Shown: positions 1 through 11,678, numbered from the stretch's first letter. The stretch: DNA of 64,000 nt from Sorghum bicolor (GCF_000003195.3 NC_012874.2:310001-374000); one strand, 5' to 3'. The notes: generated from the letters alone by a model not told the origin. A program made the numbers and translations.

Positions 1-202
1 TGAGCTGGACATACACTTTGTCAGAGAAAGGGTTGCCCTTGATCAATTTAGAATTTTGTAGATACCGACTCAACACCAAATTGCAGATGTTATGACCAAA
101 GGGTTACCCACGCCGCTGTTCCAAGACTTAGAAACAGTCTATGCATTCAATCAGATCCTGCTCAAACTGAGGGGATGTAAAAGACATAGTCTTTCATTCT
201 AA
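1..202 (+). mobile_element. Ty1-copia retrotransposon remnant (3' end of RNase H)
   Basis: Read from base 2, the frame gives the C-terminal end of a copia-type RNase H, including the conserved block ADVMTKGLP and the upstream DIHFVRERV motif. It continues to a TAA at 200-202. A TAG at 59-61 interrupts the frame, so this copy is dead. A purine-rich stretch (ctgaggggatg, about 168-178) sits where the polypurine tract before the 3' LTR is expected, but no LTR can be recognised afterwards. The element runs off the left edge of the window. Confidence 0.8.
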
Positions 203-445
203 CTGCTATAATGATATTCCTTAGCCTTATAGGATATTCCTTAGCCTTAGCCTTATAGGATTGTAAACATAGCTCCAGACATGATGATAATGAACGTGCG
301 GTGATTCTTCTCTCCCAAATTACTCATCACGTACTCTTACAAAATTGTAAAAACGAGTTGCACTAGGACTTTCTACCGCTGCTGCTGCTGCTGCTACGGG
401 CTCAAGCCAGGCACCGGTGATGATTGGCGGCCGGCCAGGGCAGGC
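203..445. other. Short intergenic stretch, no gene seen
   Basis: This lies between the copia remnant and the orphan gene. It holds a short direct repeat (ccttagccttataggat, about 220-260) and a (CTG)n run near 378-395. The latter is close enough to the stop of the orphan gene to be part of its 3' UTR. Confidence 0.5.
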
Positions 446-978
446 TCAATCAATGATGTTGACGAGGACGGCGACGACTAAGACGATCCCGGCGCAGACG
501 ACCAAATGGTCCTTGGCGGAGGCGGAGTGTGGTGGCGCGGGCGCGGCAGCCAGCTCCAGCTCCAGCTCCAGCTGGGAGAAGGTGGGGATGGCCTTGCCGA
601 GGGCGGCAGCGGCGCCGCCAAGGCCAAGCTGCTGCTGGGGCGACGGCGAGGACTCGCCTGCGAAACATCATCACAATTCACAAACAGAAAGAAACATATA
701 TAGACACCGCACGGATTAGTCTTGTAATAACCCACGCGCGCGGGCGCGGCGATCAAACATGGTAAATCGTGACAACAGAAACATATAGGATTAGGATCTC
801 TTGGGCCAAACCAGAACCACCACTGGATCCGGCCTCTGATGAATGATGATGCATGTGATGTACCTTGGCAGGCGGCGGCGATGGTGGAGGGGTCGCACAC
901 TCCCGTGGTGGCGGCCGCCGCCGCCCAGCAGGCGAGGGGGCCGAGCAGTAGCACGAGGTGGTGGAGGCGGCGCTCCAT
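446..978 (-). CDS. Small secreted/membrane-anchored protein, unrecognised (108 aa)
   Basis: A two-exon gene: exon 1 864-978, exon 2 446-657. The donor is CAAG|GTACAT and the acceptor tttcgcag|GC; the junction codon GGC keeps the phase and the total is exactly 109 codons. The protein has a signal-peptide-like start (residues 1-23, MERRLHHLVLLLGPLACW), then a short lumenal segment with C28 and C37 (VCDPSTIAAACQ). A middle section follows with an alternating Leu/Glu run, and a single C-terminal hydrophobic segment (about 88-106) ends almost at the stop. This layout suggests a secretory-pathway protein anchored by its C-terminus, or a GPI precursor. No family was recognised. An AT-rich TATA-like stretch lies at 1062-1080. 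It could be a grass-specific gene. The weakest point is that expression is not shown. Confidence 0.6.
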
Positions 979-1354
979 GGGTTGGTGCTTGGTGTGGCGT
1001 GGCGTGGGGAAGAAGGCAAGACCTCTTTTGGCTTTGGATGGAGAAGGCTCGGTGTGCCCATCTTTTTATTTTTATTTATGGGCGGAACGGAACGGAACGG
1101 AACGGAGCCTCCAGAGTCCAGACGGCAGACGCCCAGAGACCGAGGGCGAGGAGTATTTCAAAAAGTGCCATACATTCAAGCGAACATGGTTTTGTGTTAT
1201 TCATTTTTGCGATCTCAATGTGAATTTCAATTGGGCATTTTGTAATAGATTCAGAGAAAAACTACCAATGAACATAAATGAATGCAATTTGCCCATGGCG
1301 GGGATACAATTTGATTGTATTCTGAGTTTCTGACACTAGTGATCGATCACATTA
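979..1354. other. Upstream region of the orphan gene with (CGGAA)n repeat
   Basis: Contains the TATA-like stretch at 1062-1080 and a short pentanucleotide repeat (cggaa, about 1083-1106). Several overlapping frames on both strands are open here only because of base composition. No other gene is supported. Confidence 0.5.
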
Positions 1355-1592
1355 GGCCTTGTTTACTTCCCAAAAATTTTTGCAAAATTTACAGATTTCC
1401 CGTCACATTGAATCTTACGGCACATACATGGAGCATTAAATATAAATAAAAAGTATCTAATTGTACAGTTTACCTGTAATTTGCGAGAAAAACTTTTGAG
1501 CTTAGTTAATCCATGATTAAATATATATCAAATACAGACGAAAGTGATACAGTATTCATTTTGCAAAAATAAAAAAAAAACTAAACAAGGTC
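1355..1592. mobile_element. Tourist-like MITE (GGCCTTGTTTA family)
   Basis: Terminal inverted repeats begin GGCCTTGTTTA and end CTAAACAAGGTC, flanked by TTA on both sides as a 3-bp target duplication. The interior shares long stretches with the copies at 14737, 32299, 33927, 41710, 49580, 50395 and 61966. A TNA duplication with this kind of terminus points to PIF/Harbinger. It has no coding capacity. Confidence 0.8.
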
Positions 1593-2333
1593 TTACTAGA
1601 CTAGCAGGGCTCACGTTCTCTCTTGTGTTTAGTTGCCAGCCCAGTTGGCCTCTGTATGTGTTTCCTCCTGATAACAAAGTATTAAAAAGATCAATTCATG
1701 TTTAGTCAACAGTACTTTCTGCCATGGCTTATCAGCCAAATGACTCTTGTCCTGTGTCTATCTAATGATGATAAAACGTACCAGTAATAGTAATAGGTTC
1801 CCATTGGGTGAGCAATTACAATTAGTAAAAAAAAACTGCAAGTTTTTCAATTATAGGCTCCCTGGTCACCAAGCACAAATTCAGCATTTGCCATTTAGCT
1901 ACATTCAGTTTCAGAGGAGCCACCAGGCACAAATTCAGCATTTACCATTGAGCTACATTCAGTTTCAACAAGTAAACCGAATTCAGAAAACTGAAACCAG
2001 ACAATTGCTTTAGGTTCAACCCTCTGCCGCACATACAAATACCCACTGAATCTAACAAAAACAATCGCATGGAGAGAATCAATTCCTTACAAGAGTAGGT
2101 TACCAATTGATCAACCTCGTAACTGTCATCTTTGAGATATGATATACGAATCAGCTTACACCTTTCAACGGTTGAGTAAAGATGGGACAGAATGAGGAAA
2201 TACACTAGCAAAATTTCTGCAGATAGCATCTTCCTAATTTCCAACCCTCACTGGTACATGGCCACACACAGACTACCAAACACTGTCCAAGTCAAGACAG
2301 AAAAGTGTGCCCTTGTATACAGGAAACACAAGC
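1593..2333. other. 3' flank of MRT4
   Basis: AT-rich and without a convincing gene. It contains the 54-bp tandem duplication at 1867-1970. The open frame on the minus strand between 1942 and 2244 overlaps the likely MRT4 3' UTR and shows no family similarity. Confidence 0.5.
1867..1970. repeat. 54-bp tandem duplication
   Basis: Two adjacent copies of a 54-bp unit starting caccaagcacaaattcag and caccaggcacaaattcag, differing at a handful of positions. They give the repeated peptide-like pattern of a shadow frame, but no real gene is there. Confidence 0.8.
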
Positions 2334-4641
2334 TTAAGAGGAATCATCAGCTCCTAGGTGCATCAAGCCTTCTTTGTAAACTTCAAAGTCATCACACGAC
2401 CAGCGGCACACAAGGTATAGACGGAATGTTGCCATCTGTATTCCAAGCAACCGCTGCAAGAAAGATAAATCAAAGGGGGCTCAGTGCAATGAAATAGAAA
2501 AGCATAAAATGGAGCAGGTTTTTGTTTCCATACAAAATGGCCACATGCCATCTAAAAGTTGCAATAGAGATGATACTGAACTACTGGAACACCTTATGCA
2601 CAGCAGATTTCAGTAATGAGCGAATAGTGAATTGTCAATCGATATGTTTTGCAAATTGCAACAGACATAGCCAATGGGGTGGGAATGTAATTCTGGGCAA
2701 ATTAAAATATGCTTCCTTTAGATTGATTAAAGTTACATAGCGAATTATGACACTTATTCTAAATCAAACATATGACAACCATCACATAGTAATTCATACC
2801 AGAGTCTGTGCTGCTTCTGGTGAAAGGGGCTTTCCTTCCTCACAAACTACATGGTCTGCAACCAACTCTACAACACCTGCACCAACAATGGTAGACTTTT
2901 TAATGACATTTTTAGTGGCAGATTTCAAGCACTTGTGTAATGCAATGGAAACTACAAACCTTTGTTCAAGCGAACTGGAAGTCCTTGCTTCCGTAGAAAT
3001 GGCTCCATCTCATGTGTGAACTGTTCCAGAGGACCTTCTTTAAGCTCCACCTGAGGCATTGTAAATGTATAAATTTGGTGAAACACAATATACAAGAAAC
3101 TAAAAATGGCATTAACATCAAGATGATAACACCTGAAGCAGGCTAAGGAGTGATTACAAATAAGTTTCATTGTCAAAGTACTGTTAACCTGGTGTGAGTG
3201 ATACTATCAGTATATTATATTGGTAATACATTAATACCAAGAGCTTAAACTTGACACTGATTTGAAGAAACCAGGGATATAAAGCAAAACTAGCATACCG
3301 TCTCTGCGGCAGTACTTCCTGTCCTTGCAAAATCATGCTCCTCAAATTCTCGAAACATCCTGCCAGTATGATATATGACCATATCAATCTTTATATAAAT
3401 CCAAAACAAGAAATGTTAGTAGTGGTGATGTCATACGGATAGTACCTCTCAACATCATCCCTTGGAAGATTGGTGAAGAACAGACCAGAGTCGCCTTGAA
3501 GGAACTAAACACAGCGAAGTTACTTTCATGAAAACCTCATATAATGGTCTGAGGAAATTGGCATACAGTGCCTACTAAATTCTGAAAAGAAACAGCTCAC
3601 CTTGGAAAGTTTGTGGAGGCCTGTTTTAGCTTCATCAGCAGGTGAACGCCCCAACGCTATCTGCATAACCTTCTTTCCAGCAAGAAATATCCTGGAACAG
3701 AAAATGCAGCAGCTATCAAACATGTAGGAGCTAAGCCTTATTAGCATTTTATTAAAGGGTTTGGCTAGCATTGTGCCCTTGTATTAGGAGCAATGTGTTC
3801 CATTCCAGGGGTGCACTATATAACAAAGTTTGTTGAGACGTGTTAGGTTAGAACAGGTTGAATATTGCTTGGAAGGGTCAAATGGATGACAAAAGCAGAG
3901 CCAGTCCACTGCAGCATTCGGAGAAACAGAAAGACAATGCAATTTGCGACAGACATGTGGGTGCCGTACCTGCTAGAAGATTTGAGCTGCTCCCTGAGGT
4001 CCTTGAGCTTCTGATTCCTCATGTTATCATAGGTGAAAACATAGGCACTGCTGTATTTGTCGATAGCATCTTTGATCTCGGCGACTACTTTGCCCTTGCG
4101 CTCTAAACCAGGCTTCTTTTTGGTCTTTGATAAGGTCACTGCATCCAGCGAGCAGAGAGTCGGTGTGCGTTAGCATAATTTACAGCAATGCTGTTGTGCA
4201 AGCTAAGAAGTAATGTTGTTTGAAAGCTTGTAAGTATTTGCTCTGCTCTTGACCACTGTAGATAGTGAAGTAAAAAATACATGCAAAAGGGGAGAATTAC
4301 CAAACAAAAATTGGTGCGAAGAAAAGACAACTCTTTTCAGAAAGCACAAATTTGTACAGGCAACAGGAATCGGCGAGCTCACAAGCGAGGAACGTTCAAG
4401 GAACCGCTACAATTTTAGATGACCTAGCGCCCGCCGCAGGTCAAGTAGCATACAACACGGTGCGTCCCCCCATGGAACACCGCGCAGTGGTATTGAAGCT
4501 GGCGAATGCTACTTGCCTACTTGTATAGGCAGGCAGGCAGGCAGGCAACAACGCGACAGAGCTCAAGGGACGAAAGGGGGAGGAGGAGAGGAGCTGAAAG
4601 GATGGGAGCTCACCTGGGCGGTTGCGCTTGGATTTCGGCAT
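2334..4641 (-). CDS. MRT4: Ribosome assembly factor mRT4 (uL10-like), 231 aa
   Basis: MRT4 is the nuclear/nucleolar paralogue of stalk protein uL10 (P0). It occupies the P0 site on pre-60S particles until P0 replaces it. Eight exons: 4614-4641, 3970-4138, 3601-3691, 3446-3504, 3299-3359, 2960-3050, 2800-2876, 2334-2453, all GT-AG with continuous phase. The start MPKSKRNRPVTLSKTKKK is the hallmark of the family, and the 28-bp first exon ends CCAG|GTGAGC. The uL10 core covers about residues 18-190, including AGKKVMQIALGRS and the SGLFFTNLPRDDV block. The C-terminus (RLLGIQMATFRLYL, then LGADDSS) matches the plant family length. The P-protein-binding tail of true P0 is missing, as expected. A telo-box and three site II motifs lie just upstream, the usual promoter pair of plant ribosome-biogenesis genes. 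Confidence 0.95.
4526..4547. repeat. (GGCA)n microsatellite in MRT4 intron 1
   Basis: About five tandem copies of the tetranucleotide aggc/ggca inside the first intron of MRT4, away from the splice sites. Confidence 0.8.
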
Positions 4642-4696
4642 CGCCCGTCCACTCCTGAGCTGCGGAGGCGGCGGATACGGAAGCTGCTGCTGCTCT

Positions 4697-4722
4697 GCGG
4701 CGGCGGCGGCGGCGGCGGCGAC
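4697..4722. repeat. (GGC)n microsatellite in MRT4 5' leader
   Basis: An uninterrupted run of about eight GGC (GCC on the gene's strand) triplets in the presumed 5' UTR of MRT4, between the start codon and the telo-box. Confidence 0.8.
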
Positions 4723-4738
4723 GGCGGCTCCTCTCCTC

Positions 4739-4746
4739 TAGGGTTT
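4739..4746 (-). promoter_or_regulatory. Telo-box (AAACCCTA) of MRT4
   Basis: On the gene's strand this reads AAACCCTA, about 100 bp upstream of the MRT4 ATG. Telo-boxes are characteristic of plant ribosomal-protein and ribosome-biogenesis promoters and 5' leaders, which fits the gene. The motif is seen directly; its function is inferred. Confidence 0.65.
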
Positions 4747-4839
4747 TAGGACCTGGATTGGATGGAGGCTTGCGTTCTTGGATGATGAGGCCGAGCGAGA
4801 ACGAGATGGTGGCTCAAGAGCTCCTCTTTCCAACTGAAC

Positions 4840-4857
4840 TGGGCTTGGGCTTGGGCT
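4840..4857 (-). promoter_or_regulatory. Three tandem site II motifs upstream of MRT4
   Basis: Three head-to-tail copies of TGGGCT (AGCCCA on the gene's strand) at an exact 6-bp spacing, with a fourth in the opposite orientation at about 4883-4888. Site II (TGGGCC/T) elements bind TCP factors and co-occur with telo-boxes in promoters of growth-related genes. Confidence 0.6.
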
Positions 4858-4888
4858 TTGGCCTTAACCCATCATTATTCGAAGCCCA

Positions 4889-5717
4889 GCAGCCTCCAGA
4901 TCGGGCCGGAGATATCCATCCTTCCTTCTCTTTCTTTTCTTTTCTTTTCTGGGCCTTTGCAATCTTTCTACGGTATTACTGTAATTTCTTGTTCTCAACC
5001 AGGTTTGAAATGATCGTGTTTCTACTCGATATAATGACATCAAGGGAATAATTGCTTGAAATCATCAATGGCATCACTGGAATAATTGATACTACATTGT
5101 ATGTGTATCTTACTTTCATTTTAGAACCAGCGACGGTCTTCGGGTACCTTTTTATTCAATTCATTCAAACAAAAGTAACAAAAGGGTTATAATATACTAG
5201 GAGGCAGTGTCCCCAAAACCTTATAATTCATCTATGTTAGCAATTTTTTAGGCCACCCATGTTCTTATCTGTTGAGTAGTACTGTAGCAAGTTACCACAT
5301 AATTTCATATTAACATGACTTTCAACCATCCAATTATATAAATATATTTACAGTACTAGACAATCTTATCACATATGACAATACGCACAAAAAGATTGTA
5401 TGACAATAGAGAAGCTTATCACACAAAACGCACAAAAAAATGTATATATATGCTTTTGTGCGTGCATGTAGGTGTGACAATACTTGTGTTTTCCCCTAAC
5501 ACGTCACAACAAAATTATGGGATGACTGGTTGAAAAATCTCACTTGTTTTTTTCTACCGAGACTACCTTTCGCAAAGCCTACTCAATTGTGCTTGTAGAT
5601 GGAGGATGAAGATCCTAAATTAAATCGACTAAAAGTGATTTGGCCACTTTGGTGGGCACAAGACACTAATACTACAATTACTATTTATATGTTGTCAATT
5701 CTACACAGAACAAATTG
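4889..5717. other. Intergenic AT-rich stretch, no gene seen
   Basis: From the MRT4 promoter to the tRNA-Ile gene. It is AT-rich and carries no coding signal or complete element that I can recognise. Confidence 0.5.
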
Positions 5718-5790
5718 GCCTATTAGCTCAGTTGGTTAGAGCGTCGTGCTAATAACGCGAAGGTCGCAGGTTCGAGACCTGCATGGGCCA
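5718..5790 (+). tRNA. tRNA-Ile (AAT anticodon)
   Basis: A 73-nt cloverleaf. The acceptor stem GGCCTAT pairs with ATGGGCC (one T-G pair). The D arm is GCTCAGTTGGTTAGAGC, the anticodon stem TCGTG/CGCGA holds the loop CTAATAA with anticodon AAT, and the T arm is GCAGG-TTCGAGA-CCTGC. A and B boxes are standard. A T-rich run (ttttatttttattttt) directly downstream serves as the Pol III terminator. There is no intron. Confidence 0.95.
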
Positions 5791-6236
5791 AATTTTATTT
5801 TTATTTTTCCCGAAAGACTTTTTTGACTGAACTTCAATTCTTTTTCCAAAAAAAAGGCAACTTCTTGCTCGATTTAAATCCCTTTTTCCACAAAAGGCAA
5901 CTTGGCCAGTCACAAACCTTTCTTCTTACGAGCACTCTGACAAATTCTCACAGCAAACCACCAAGTATTCAAGTTTCTGAACGGATCACAAACGCACTGC
6001 CAACTCAGCTGCAGTTTTCACTTATACTTTACTTATGAGCTCCTGCTCTGTTTTCATGAATATGTAAACTTTCCCGCTTTTCCTCTTTCTTTGTCTTTCT
6101 TAATAATTCTCAAGTTACAAGAATGTCTGCTTAGACAGGAAAATGGTTACAAGACAAGAAACACCCATCAGGACTGAAGGATCACTCCTCTGTGTATTTT
6201 CTGCTCAACTCTGCTCCTGGACTGTGTCTACTTGTT
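5791..6236. other. Intergenic/3' UTR stretch, no gene seen
   Basis: After the Pol III T-run this AT-rich stretch probably includes the 3' UTR of the kinase gene that ends at 6237. No other feature was recognised. Confidence 0.5.
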
Positions 6237-8305
6237 TCAGCTGCTGCTGCCTGCAAACATCATTCCAACGGTAGCTGAAATACTTCTCCAGTCTTCGCCG
6301 CTCATGCAGCACAGGTTTCTGGCTCCGATGGAATAGAAAACCAGGGCGCTAAATAGCACAGATGCGACAGGAACAGTCAGATTGTCGTCAAGGCATGTGC
6401 TGATCGGGAGTGACTCCACAACTGCTGCAACCAGGGATATGACACCAAAGGCAGCGACCATGGTCCAGCTCTTCTCAACAAACCCAAAAATGTTGAAGTA
6501 GCACATGAACCTGGTTCCATAATTTTCATCAAAAAAAAAAAAAACTGGTTCCATAAACACATATCACAACACATGCATAGCAGTTTCAGGTTCAGGTATG
6601 CAGAGTATCAGGTTTCAGAAATAGTGTTTTGGATAGAAAAAGTACCAGATAGACTGTTTACTTACAGCACTGATGCGATGAAACCTGCCAAGAACATGGC
6701 AATGCTTCCTGCATATGATTTTTCAGGGTTGTGAGGGAGCTTCACATGCCCAAATCGTCTCCCAAATATGTCAGCAACACCTGAAAGAAACAGTGTGATG
6801 TTTTCAGGTTTCACCTGAAGAAACAAAAGAGGGAGTTGTGGCTGAAGAGCAACCTCTTCTTGTACTAACTAACAGCACATAATTAGTAGGAAGAAGCAGA
6901 GCTAATACCGTCTCCGGCACACAAATTGCAGATCACGGCGATTGAGATGGGAGATGTCCTCCAGAAAACTATTGTTGTTACAGTTATAGCACAAGCATAA
7001 TACAATGGGCCCTTGAGTAGTTCTCTAGAGTCCAGAGGCAAAACCTTGGAATAGTTAGTTCTTCATCAGAGTTGGCAGGAAAAAAATGTTACTTTTTTGA
7101 CAGAATAAAAAAAAATGCTACTTTGGTTCAGCAAAAAAATATGTATTTTTTCAGAGCTCTGCCTTGGTTTTTTTTTTGTTATTAAGAGGAGACCCATCAG
7201 TAAACCTAGGCTTACCAAAAGCCAGCTACAAAGGTCAAGTATCCAGTATTACACAACGCAATTTTTTTGACTGAACATTACACAACGCAATTAGCGACAC
7301 ACGACAGCTACATGATCCTGCTGAACACAGCTACAAGGGCAAGAAAGTATATGCATAACAAAACCACAGCCTCCACTGCATTGTGTTAAAGAAGCATGAT
7401 AGCAATAAATATATGATCACTACAAAATATACCTGTGGTCTCCATGCCTGGTCATCGAATTAACCATACCTTCATCTTTCACCAAACCAAGTCCAATCAC
7501 TGTCACCTTTATGATGTTGATGACGAGGATAAGTGGAGCAAGAAATGGAGCAAACGCATCATCTGAACTGAAACCAAAAAGAGCAAGGAATTATTTGCAG
7601 TAAGGCAGATAGACTAGGACCCGAAGAAGAAGAAGAGGAACTTTGTCTTTGTTGGTGGCCTAATTTTTTACTTTACCTGAACAAAGGCCACATCAGGAAA
7701 TACACTAATCCGACAGTTATGTGCACCAGTTTCCTGCAGAGTTTCTAGAATGTACAGAGAAAGAAATACAGACACCAATTAGTAAATTCAGCTTGAAAGG
7801 GGGAAAAATCAATAAGCTTCGAAATCGATAGTGATGGCTAACAAATTTTTGATTATTCATAATATGACTAGTGAAGTTGCACTACTAGTAGAGTTTTGGT
7901 GGCTGACTTTTGAGGGGGTGGGGTTCAGCCGTTCAGGGCAGCTTGGAACGAACTGAAACCACAACTTCAATCACTACTTGAATCTATTGTTAGCACAAGC
8001 AATAGATACCAAAATTTTATACGGAGCACAGAAACTGTTTTCGTTTAAGGACAAACAAAAGTGAATCTCCCAAAGGAAAAGCTCTGATTAATCGGCTTAT
8101 TAGTACTAGTGGTAACTAAATTAGTAAGTGCGACGAGGAAGCACCAAGCAGAAGAGGAAGCAAGGGAGGAAGAAAGCAGAGGAGTGACCTGGTCCAGCAG
8201 CGCGCGGTTGGCGACCTCTTCCCAGAAGCGGAGCACAACACCGGCGGTCACTCCGGTGAGCACGGCGGCGCCGGCATCCCGGAGCAGCGGACTGTCCGTC
8301 CACAT
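6237..8305 (-). CDS. Probable farnesol/phytol kinase, 274 aa
   Basis: A polyprenol-kinase-family integral membrane enzyme that phosphorylates farnesol, geranylgeraniol or phytol with CTP or another NTP. It returns free isoprenoid alcohols to the prenyl-phosphate pool (FOLK/VTE5 clade). Six exons: 8189-8305, 7677-7744, 7433-7567, 6909-7024, 6666-6780, 6237-6510; phase is continuous. Family landmarks are KLCRKLVHITVGLVYF after exon 1, then ELLKGPLYYA, NLCAGDGVADIFGRR and KSYAGSIAMFLAGF. The CAGDG.AD..GRR block is the conserved CTP-transferase-type core. About seven hydrophobic spans are present. An upstream in-frame stop fixes the start at MWTDSPLLRD, so there is no long cleavable transit peptide, although relatives are usually annotated as chloroplastic. 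The exact alcohol substrate cannot be read from the sequence; the exon layout is closest to the farnesol-kinase/phytol-kinase-2 group. Confidence 0.9.
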
Positions 8306-8958
8306 GGTCTCGGCTCGCGAGGCGGAGGTACCCAGACCCAGCTAATCACTGTCGCTGCTCCTGCCGGATGGATATGGATCTGCTCCAAGCCTGAGCTCAG
8401 CTCCCTTTCTTGTTCTGGTCTGTTTTAGGAGTACTCCACATGAAAAATATTTCTTTTTGAAACAATCACATGAACTATGTTGACCAAACTTCCTCGTTGT
8501 ACGTAATCTCTTTCTCTGTTTATTGAATATAATAAAACATACATTTAGCTCTTGTCCTTGTTGCAGGAAAAAAAAAAGGGCAGCCGAATTTATGTTCTTT
8601 TTCCCTAGTTATCTCGTCATGGATTTTTCCTTAAGATTTATATTTTTCATGGGATATAGCAACGTGCCTGTCATAACTCATTAACGATTGGCTCATGTAA
8701 AGATGACGTGATTTCCTCTTTGCGTGGTACTCCTATGTCCGATCATTATATATAGCGGGAGTATTCCCGCGCGTTGCCACAGAAAAAAAAATAAATAAAT
8801 ATAGTCTTACTATAGTCTATCGGGTCATCTATATATAGTTTGAATTATTCGAAGAGAAAGAGAGGGAGTTGCTTGAGAGAATAATGCTAATAGCATGCGT
8901 GCATGATCATGTTTAGGTAATTGTATCAACTACTAAACTATTTGTAAGTGGGCATTAA
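8306..8958. other. Intergenic stretch, no gene seen
   Basis: Begins with the 5' leader and promoter of the kinase gene, then AT-rich DNA with no gene or complete transposon recognised. Confidence 0.5.
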
Positions 8959-9186
8959 GGGGTGTTTGGTTAGGGGTGTTAAAGTTTAACAGGTGTTGTA
9001 ACATTTTTGTTTTATTTGATAATTAGTGTCCAAGCATAAACTAATTAGGCTTAAAAGATTCGTCTCACAATTTACTTTCTAGCTGTGTTTTTAGTTTCGT
9101 AAATAGTCTATATTTAGCACTTCGTGCATGTGTTCAAACATTCGACATGACAGGTGTTAAAAAAACAAGGCCAACCAAACAGGCCC
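8959..9186. mobile_element. Tourist-like MITE (GGGTGTTTGGTT family)
   Basis: Termini GGGGTGTTTGGTTAGGGG and (reverse) AGGGCCTGTTTGGTTGGCC, both flanked by TTAA/TAA. About 228 bp, non-coding. The terminus resembles the GGG-TGTTTGG ends of grass Tourist elements. Confidence 0.75.
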
Positions 9187-11678
9187 TTAATTGCATAGAG
9201 GAGTAGATGATGATGTGGCGTAAGAAGATGGAAGATAATTAGTTTAGTGATTTATCTTTATATGATATATAGATTAATAGTACTATATTATATTACTTTA
9301 TTTGACTAGGAAAAAACATGCATTTGAAGTTCCTGCAGCGTGGAGCCAACGTGGACTTAGGGAAAAGTTATTTGAGTCCATGAACATCACAAATTAACAC
9401 TTGAAAACCTCTACAAAATAACCGAAACTTAAAACCTTAGTAAAAGTACAAGTTCATCTTTCAAAGCACCACTAAAAGTACAAGTGTACAACAATTTAAG
9501 TACTACTAGGTCACTTTTGGAATACAAGATTTCTTTCATATTTAAGACTTGTTTGGATACATATGAATCCACATGTGTTGAAGTGGATTGAGATAGAACT
9601 TAGTTTAATTTCATTCCAATCTACTTCAACATATGTGAGTTGATATAGATGCATGTGCATCCAAACAAGGCCTTAGTGTGTCTTCATATGAAAATGGACT
9701 GATTCAGGTGGAATTTTAGTATGATTCGTGAGTTGAAATCCACGTGTGTGCAAGTTCTACTCAATTAGTTGTATATAAAGTGTTTTCATAGCGGTTATAT
9801 TATTAGCTTCACTTTCTTTTCTTTTAAATTTTGGGCTAGGAGCCTAGGATGGACATGCATTGTTGGTAATATATTTTTATTTCTTTATTAAGAAAGAAAA
9901 TATTTTATTTACAACACAGACCAACATGGATTGTGCATGCACGGGCTTCAAATAAGATTCAATGACTCCAAATCTATGGATTACAAGATATACGTGATTT
10001 TAGGGGGGGCCGGGGGGCCTCTAAGCTTGTTCACTTTCTTTTATGGGCTTCTTCTCTTGTGACAAAGGCCCAATCACATTTGAATAGATGTTAGGAAAAG
10101 GTTTATTTGACATTCCCTAACATTTGTCAAAGCCCGATTTGCCTCTCTAATTAAAATAAACGGTTTGTAACTTCTTCCAACTTATGAAACCATCTAAATT
10201 TGCTCCCTAGATGGTTTGGAGAGCGGTTTTAACTAATGTCATGCCATGCATGTCACCCAAATTAGACTGCATTGATAGTTGAAAGGGATCGCTTTATCAA
10301 AATAATCATATAAATTTTTTTATAAAAAATTATTCAAGAAAAATATTTATGTAATTAAAAATCCTAAAGTCCTATTTAATCTTAGATAATTCATATTAAA
10401 TTTAATTTGGCTTGAAAAAAAATCACATTTTTTCTAAATTCATGCTCTATATTATATTGTGTTAGAATAAAATGGTGGTCAAAATATCTCTAAAGACTTC
10501 TTCTGCTTCTAATACACCTAGCAAACATCGGTGGAGACTTCTTCAAGTCTAGTACACCTAGCAAATTAACAAGAGTGAAGATAGTGTAGAAAACTAGAGA
10601 CATGAACAGACAAAAGTTAGTAACTCTAACTTGTTGAAATCAAAGGGGATAACTATAAGCCATGTCTTATTTTCTCTTATGTAGTAATCCTTTATTTTTG
10701 CAAAGCTTTCTCTTAGGTAACCATTAGGTGTTTTTGTTGAACTTGAAGCATCATTACTTTCATATAATTTCTCCTTGTAGATCTTTGGAGAACTTGCACA
10801 TTTAAAGAGAGAAATGAGGGGAAGGGGCAAAAACAAGAAATGATAAAATGAATTGAACCAAACACACCACAAATTCAACTAATTTTTTCCACACCGGTAA
10901 AACCGAATTTCATTACCAAGGCAACGAAATTACAAAGTTCAAGTTTTGATCCAAAATCCATGCTAAAGAGAACAGACATATGTTCACCGAGGGAACACAT
11001 GACTGAACCAGCCAAAAAACCTCCGACCTATCAAGGACTAGAAACACCAAAGGCGCAACAACGTCCAAGCAGCAAGGTTTAGCAACATTACAACGAGCTC
11101 CTTGCCAAAACAGACAAAGTCAACTAATTAACGATGAAGATAACTTCACCTAGACATATGCATGACCAAGAACACCTTGTAGAACAAGTCATACAATATA
11201 TCTCAAGTCCATTGTTAATTACAACAAATGACTGACATGCTTAATGAAGTTGGGGAAGCTGAAATATCCTTTTTATGTATGCCCTTCTAATCATAAAAAA
11301 ATGAAATGTCATATATGTCCACTGTTTCAAATGATGATCATATCTAAATAATTCTTAAGTGTATATGAAATCTTGATAAACTATTGCTTTTAAATAAGCA
11401 GGAATGCTATATGTACTTATCAAACATGCACACTACTTAACTACATTCGACATAAATGGTAATTTGGCCAGCTTGGTTAAAACTTGAAAGACAACATCAA
11501 CAAAATATTTTCAGACATAGCCACTTATTAGAAACATATCCAAACTCAAAAGATCATATATGCATGTATAATATAGAATGAATAGCTCTACCTATGAAGA
11601 TATTTCATACTCATATGTGTCTTCCTCTACATAAATGGATAAGTACCACAAGATATCACCACACTGCACCTAGCTAGA
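9187..11678. other. Gene-free stretch with repeat debris
   Basis: Apart from the fold-back MITE at 9545-9672 I find no gene. The stretch 10490-10570 has a short imperfect direct repeat (agacttcttc...acacctagcaaa). At 10880-11090 a tract beginning ccacaccggtaaaaccgaat resembles the 3' part of a non-LTR retroelement, but I cannot prove it. The last part before 11679 is probably the 3' UTR of the GARP gene. Confidence 0.45.
9545..9672. mobile_element. Fold-back MITE (CTTGTTTGGAT family), diverged copy
   Basis: The two halves are near-complementary around a short centre (left gacttgtttggata..., right ...tgcatccaaacaaggcc). It is the same family as the copies at 44076 and 54975 but more diverged, so its ends and duplication are blurred. 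Confidence 0.7.

Noticed and set aside
7025..7060. Alternative acceptor giving 12 extra residues in the kinase
   Set aside because: The acceptor ctctag at 7025-7027 has a better pyrimidine tract and yields HRELLKGP, the family consensus; the upstream one inserts an unmatched segment.
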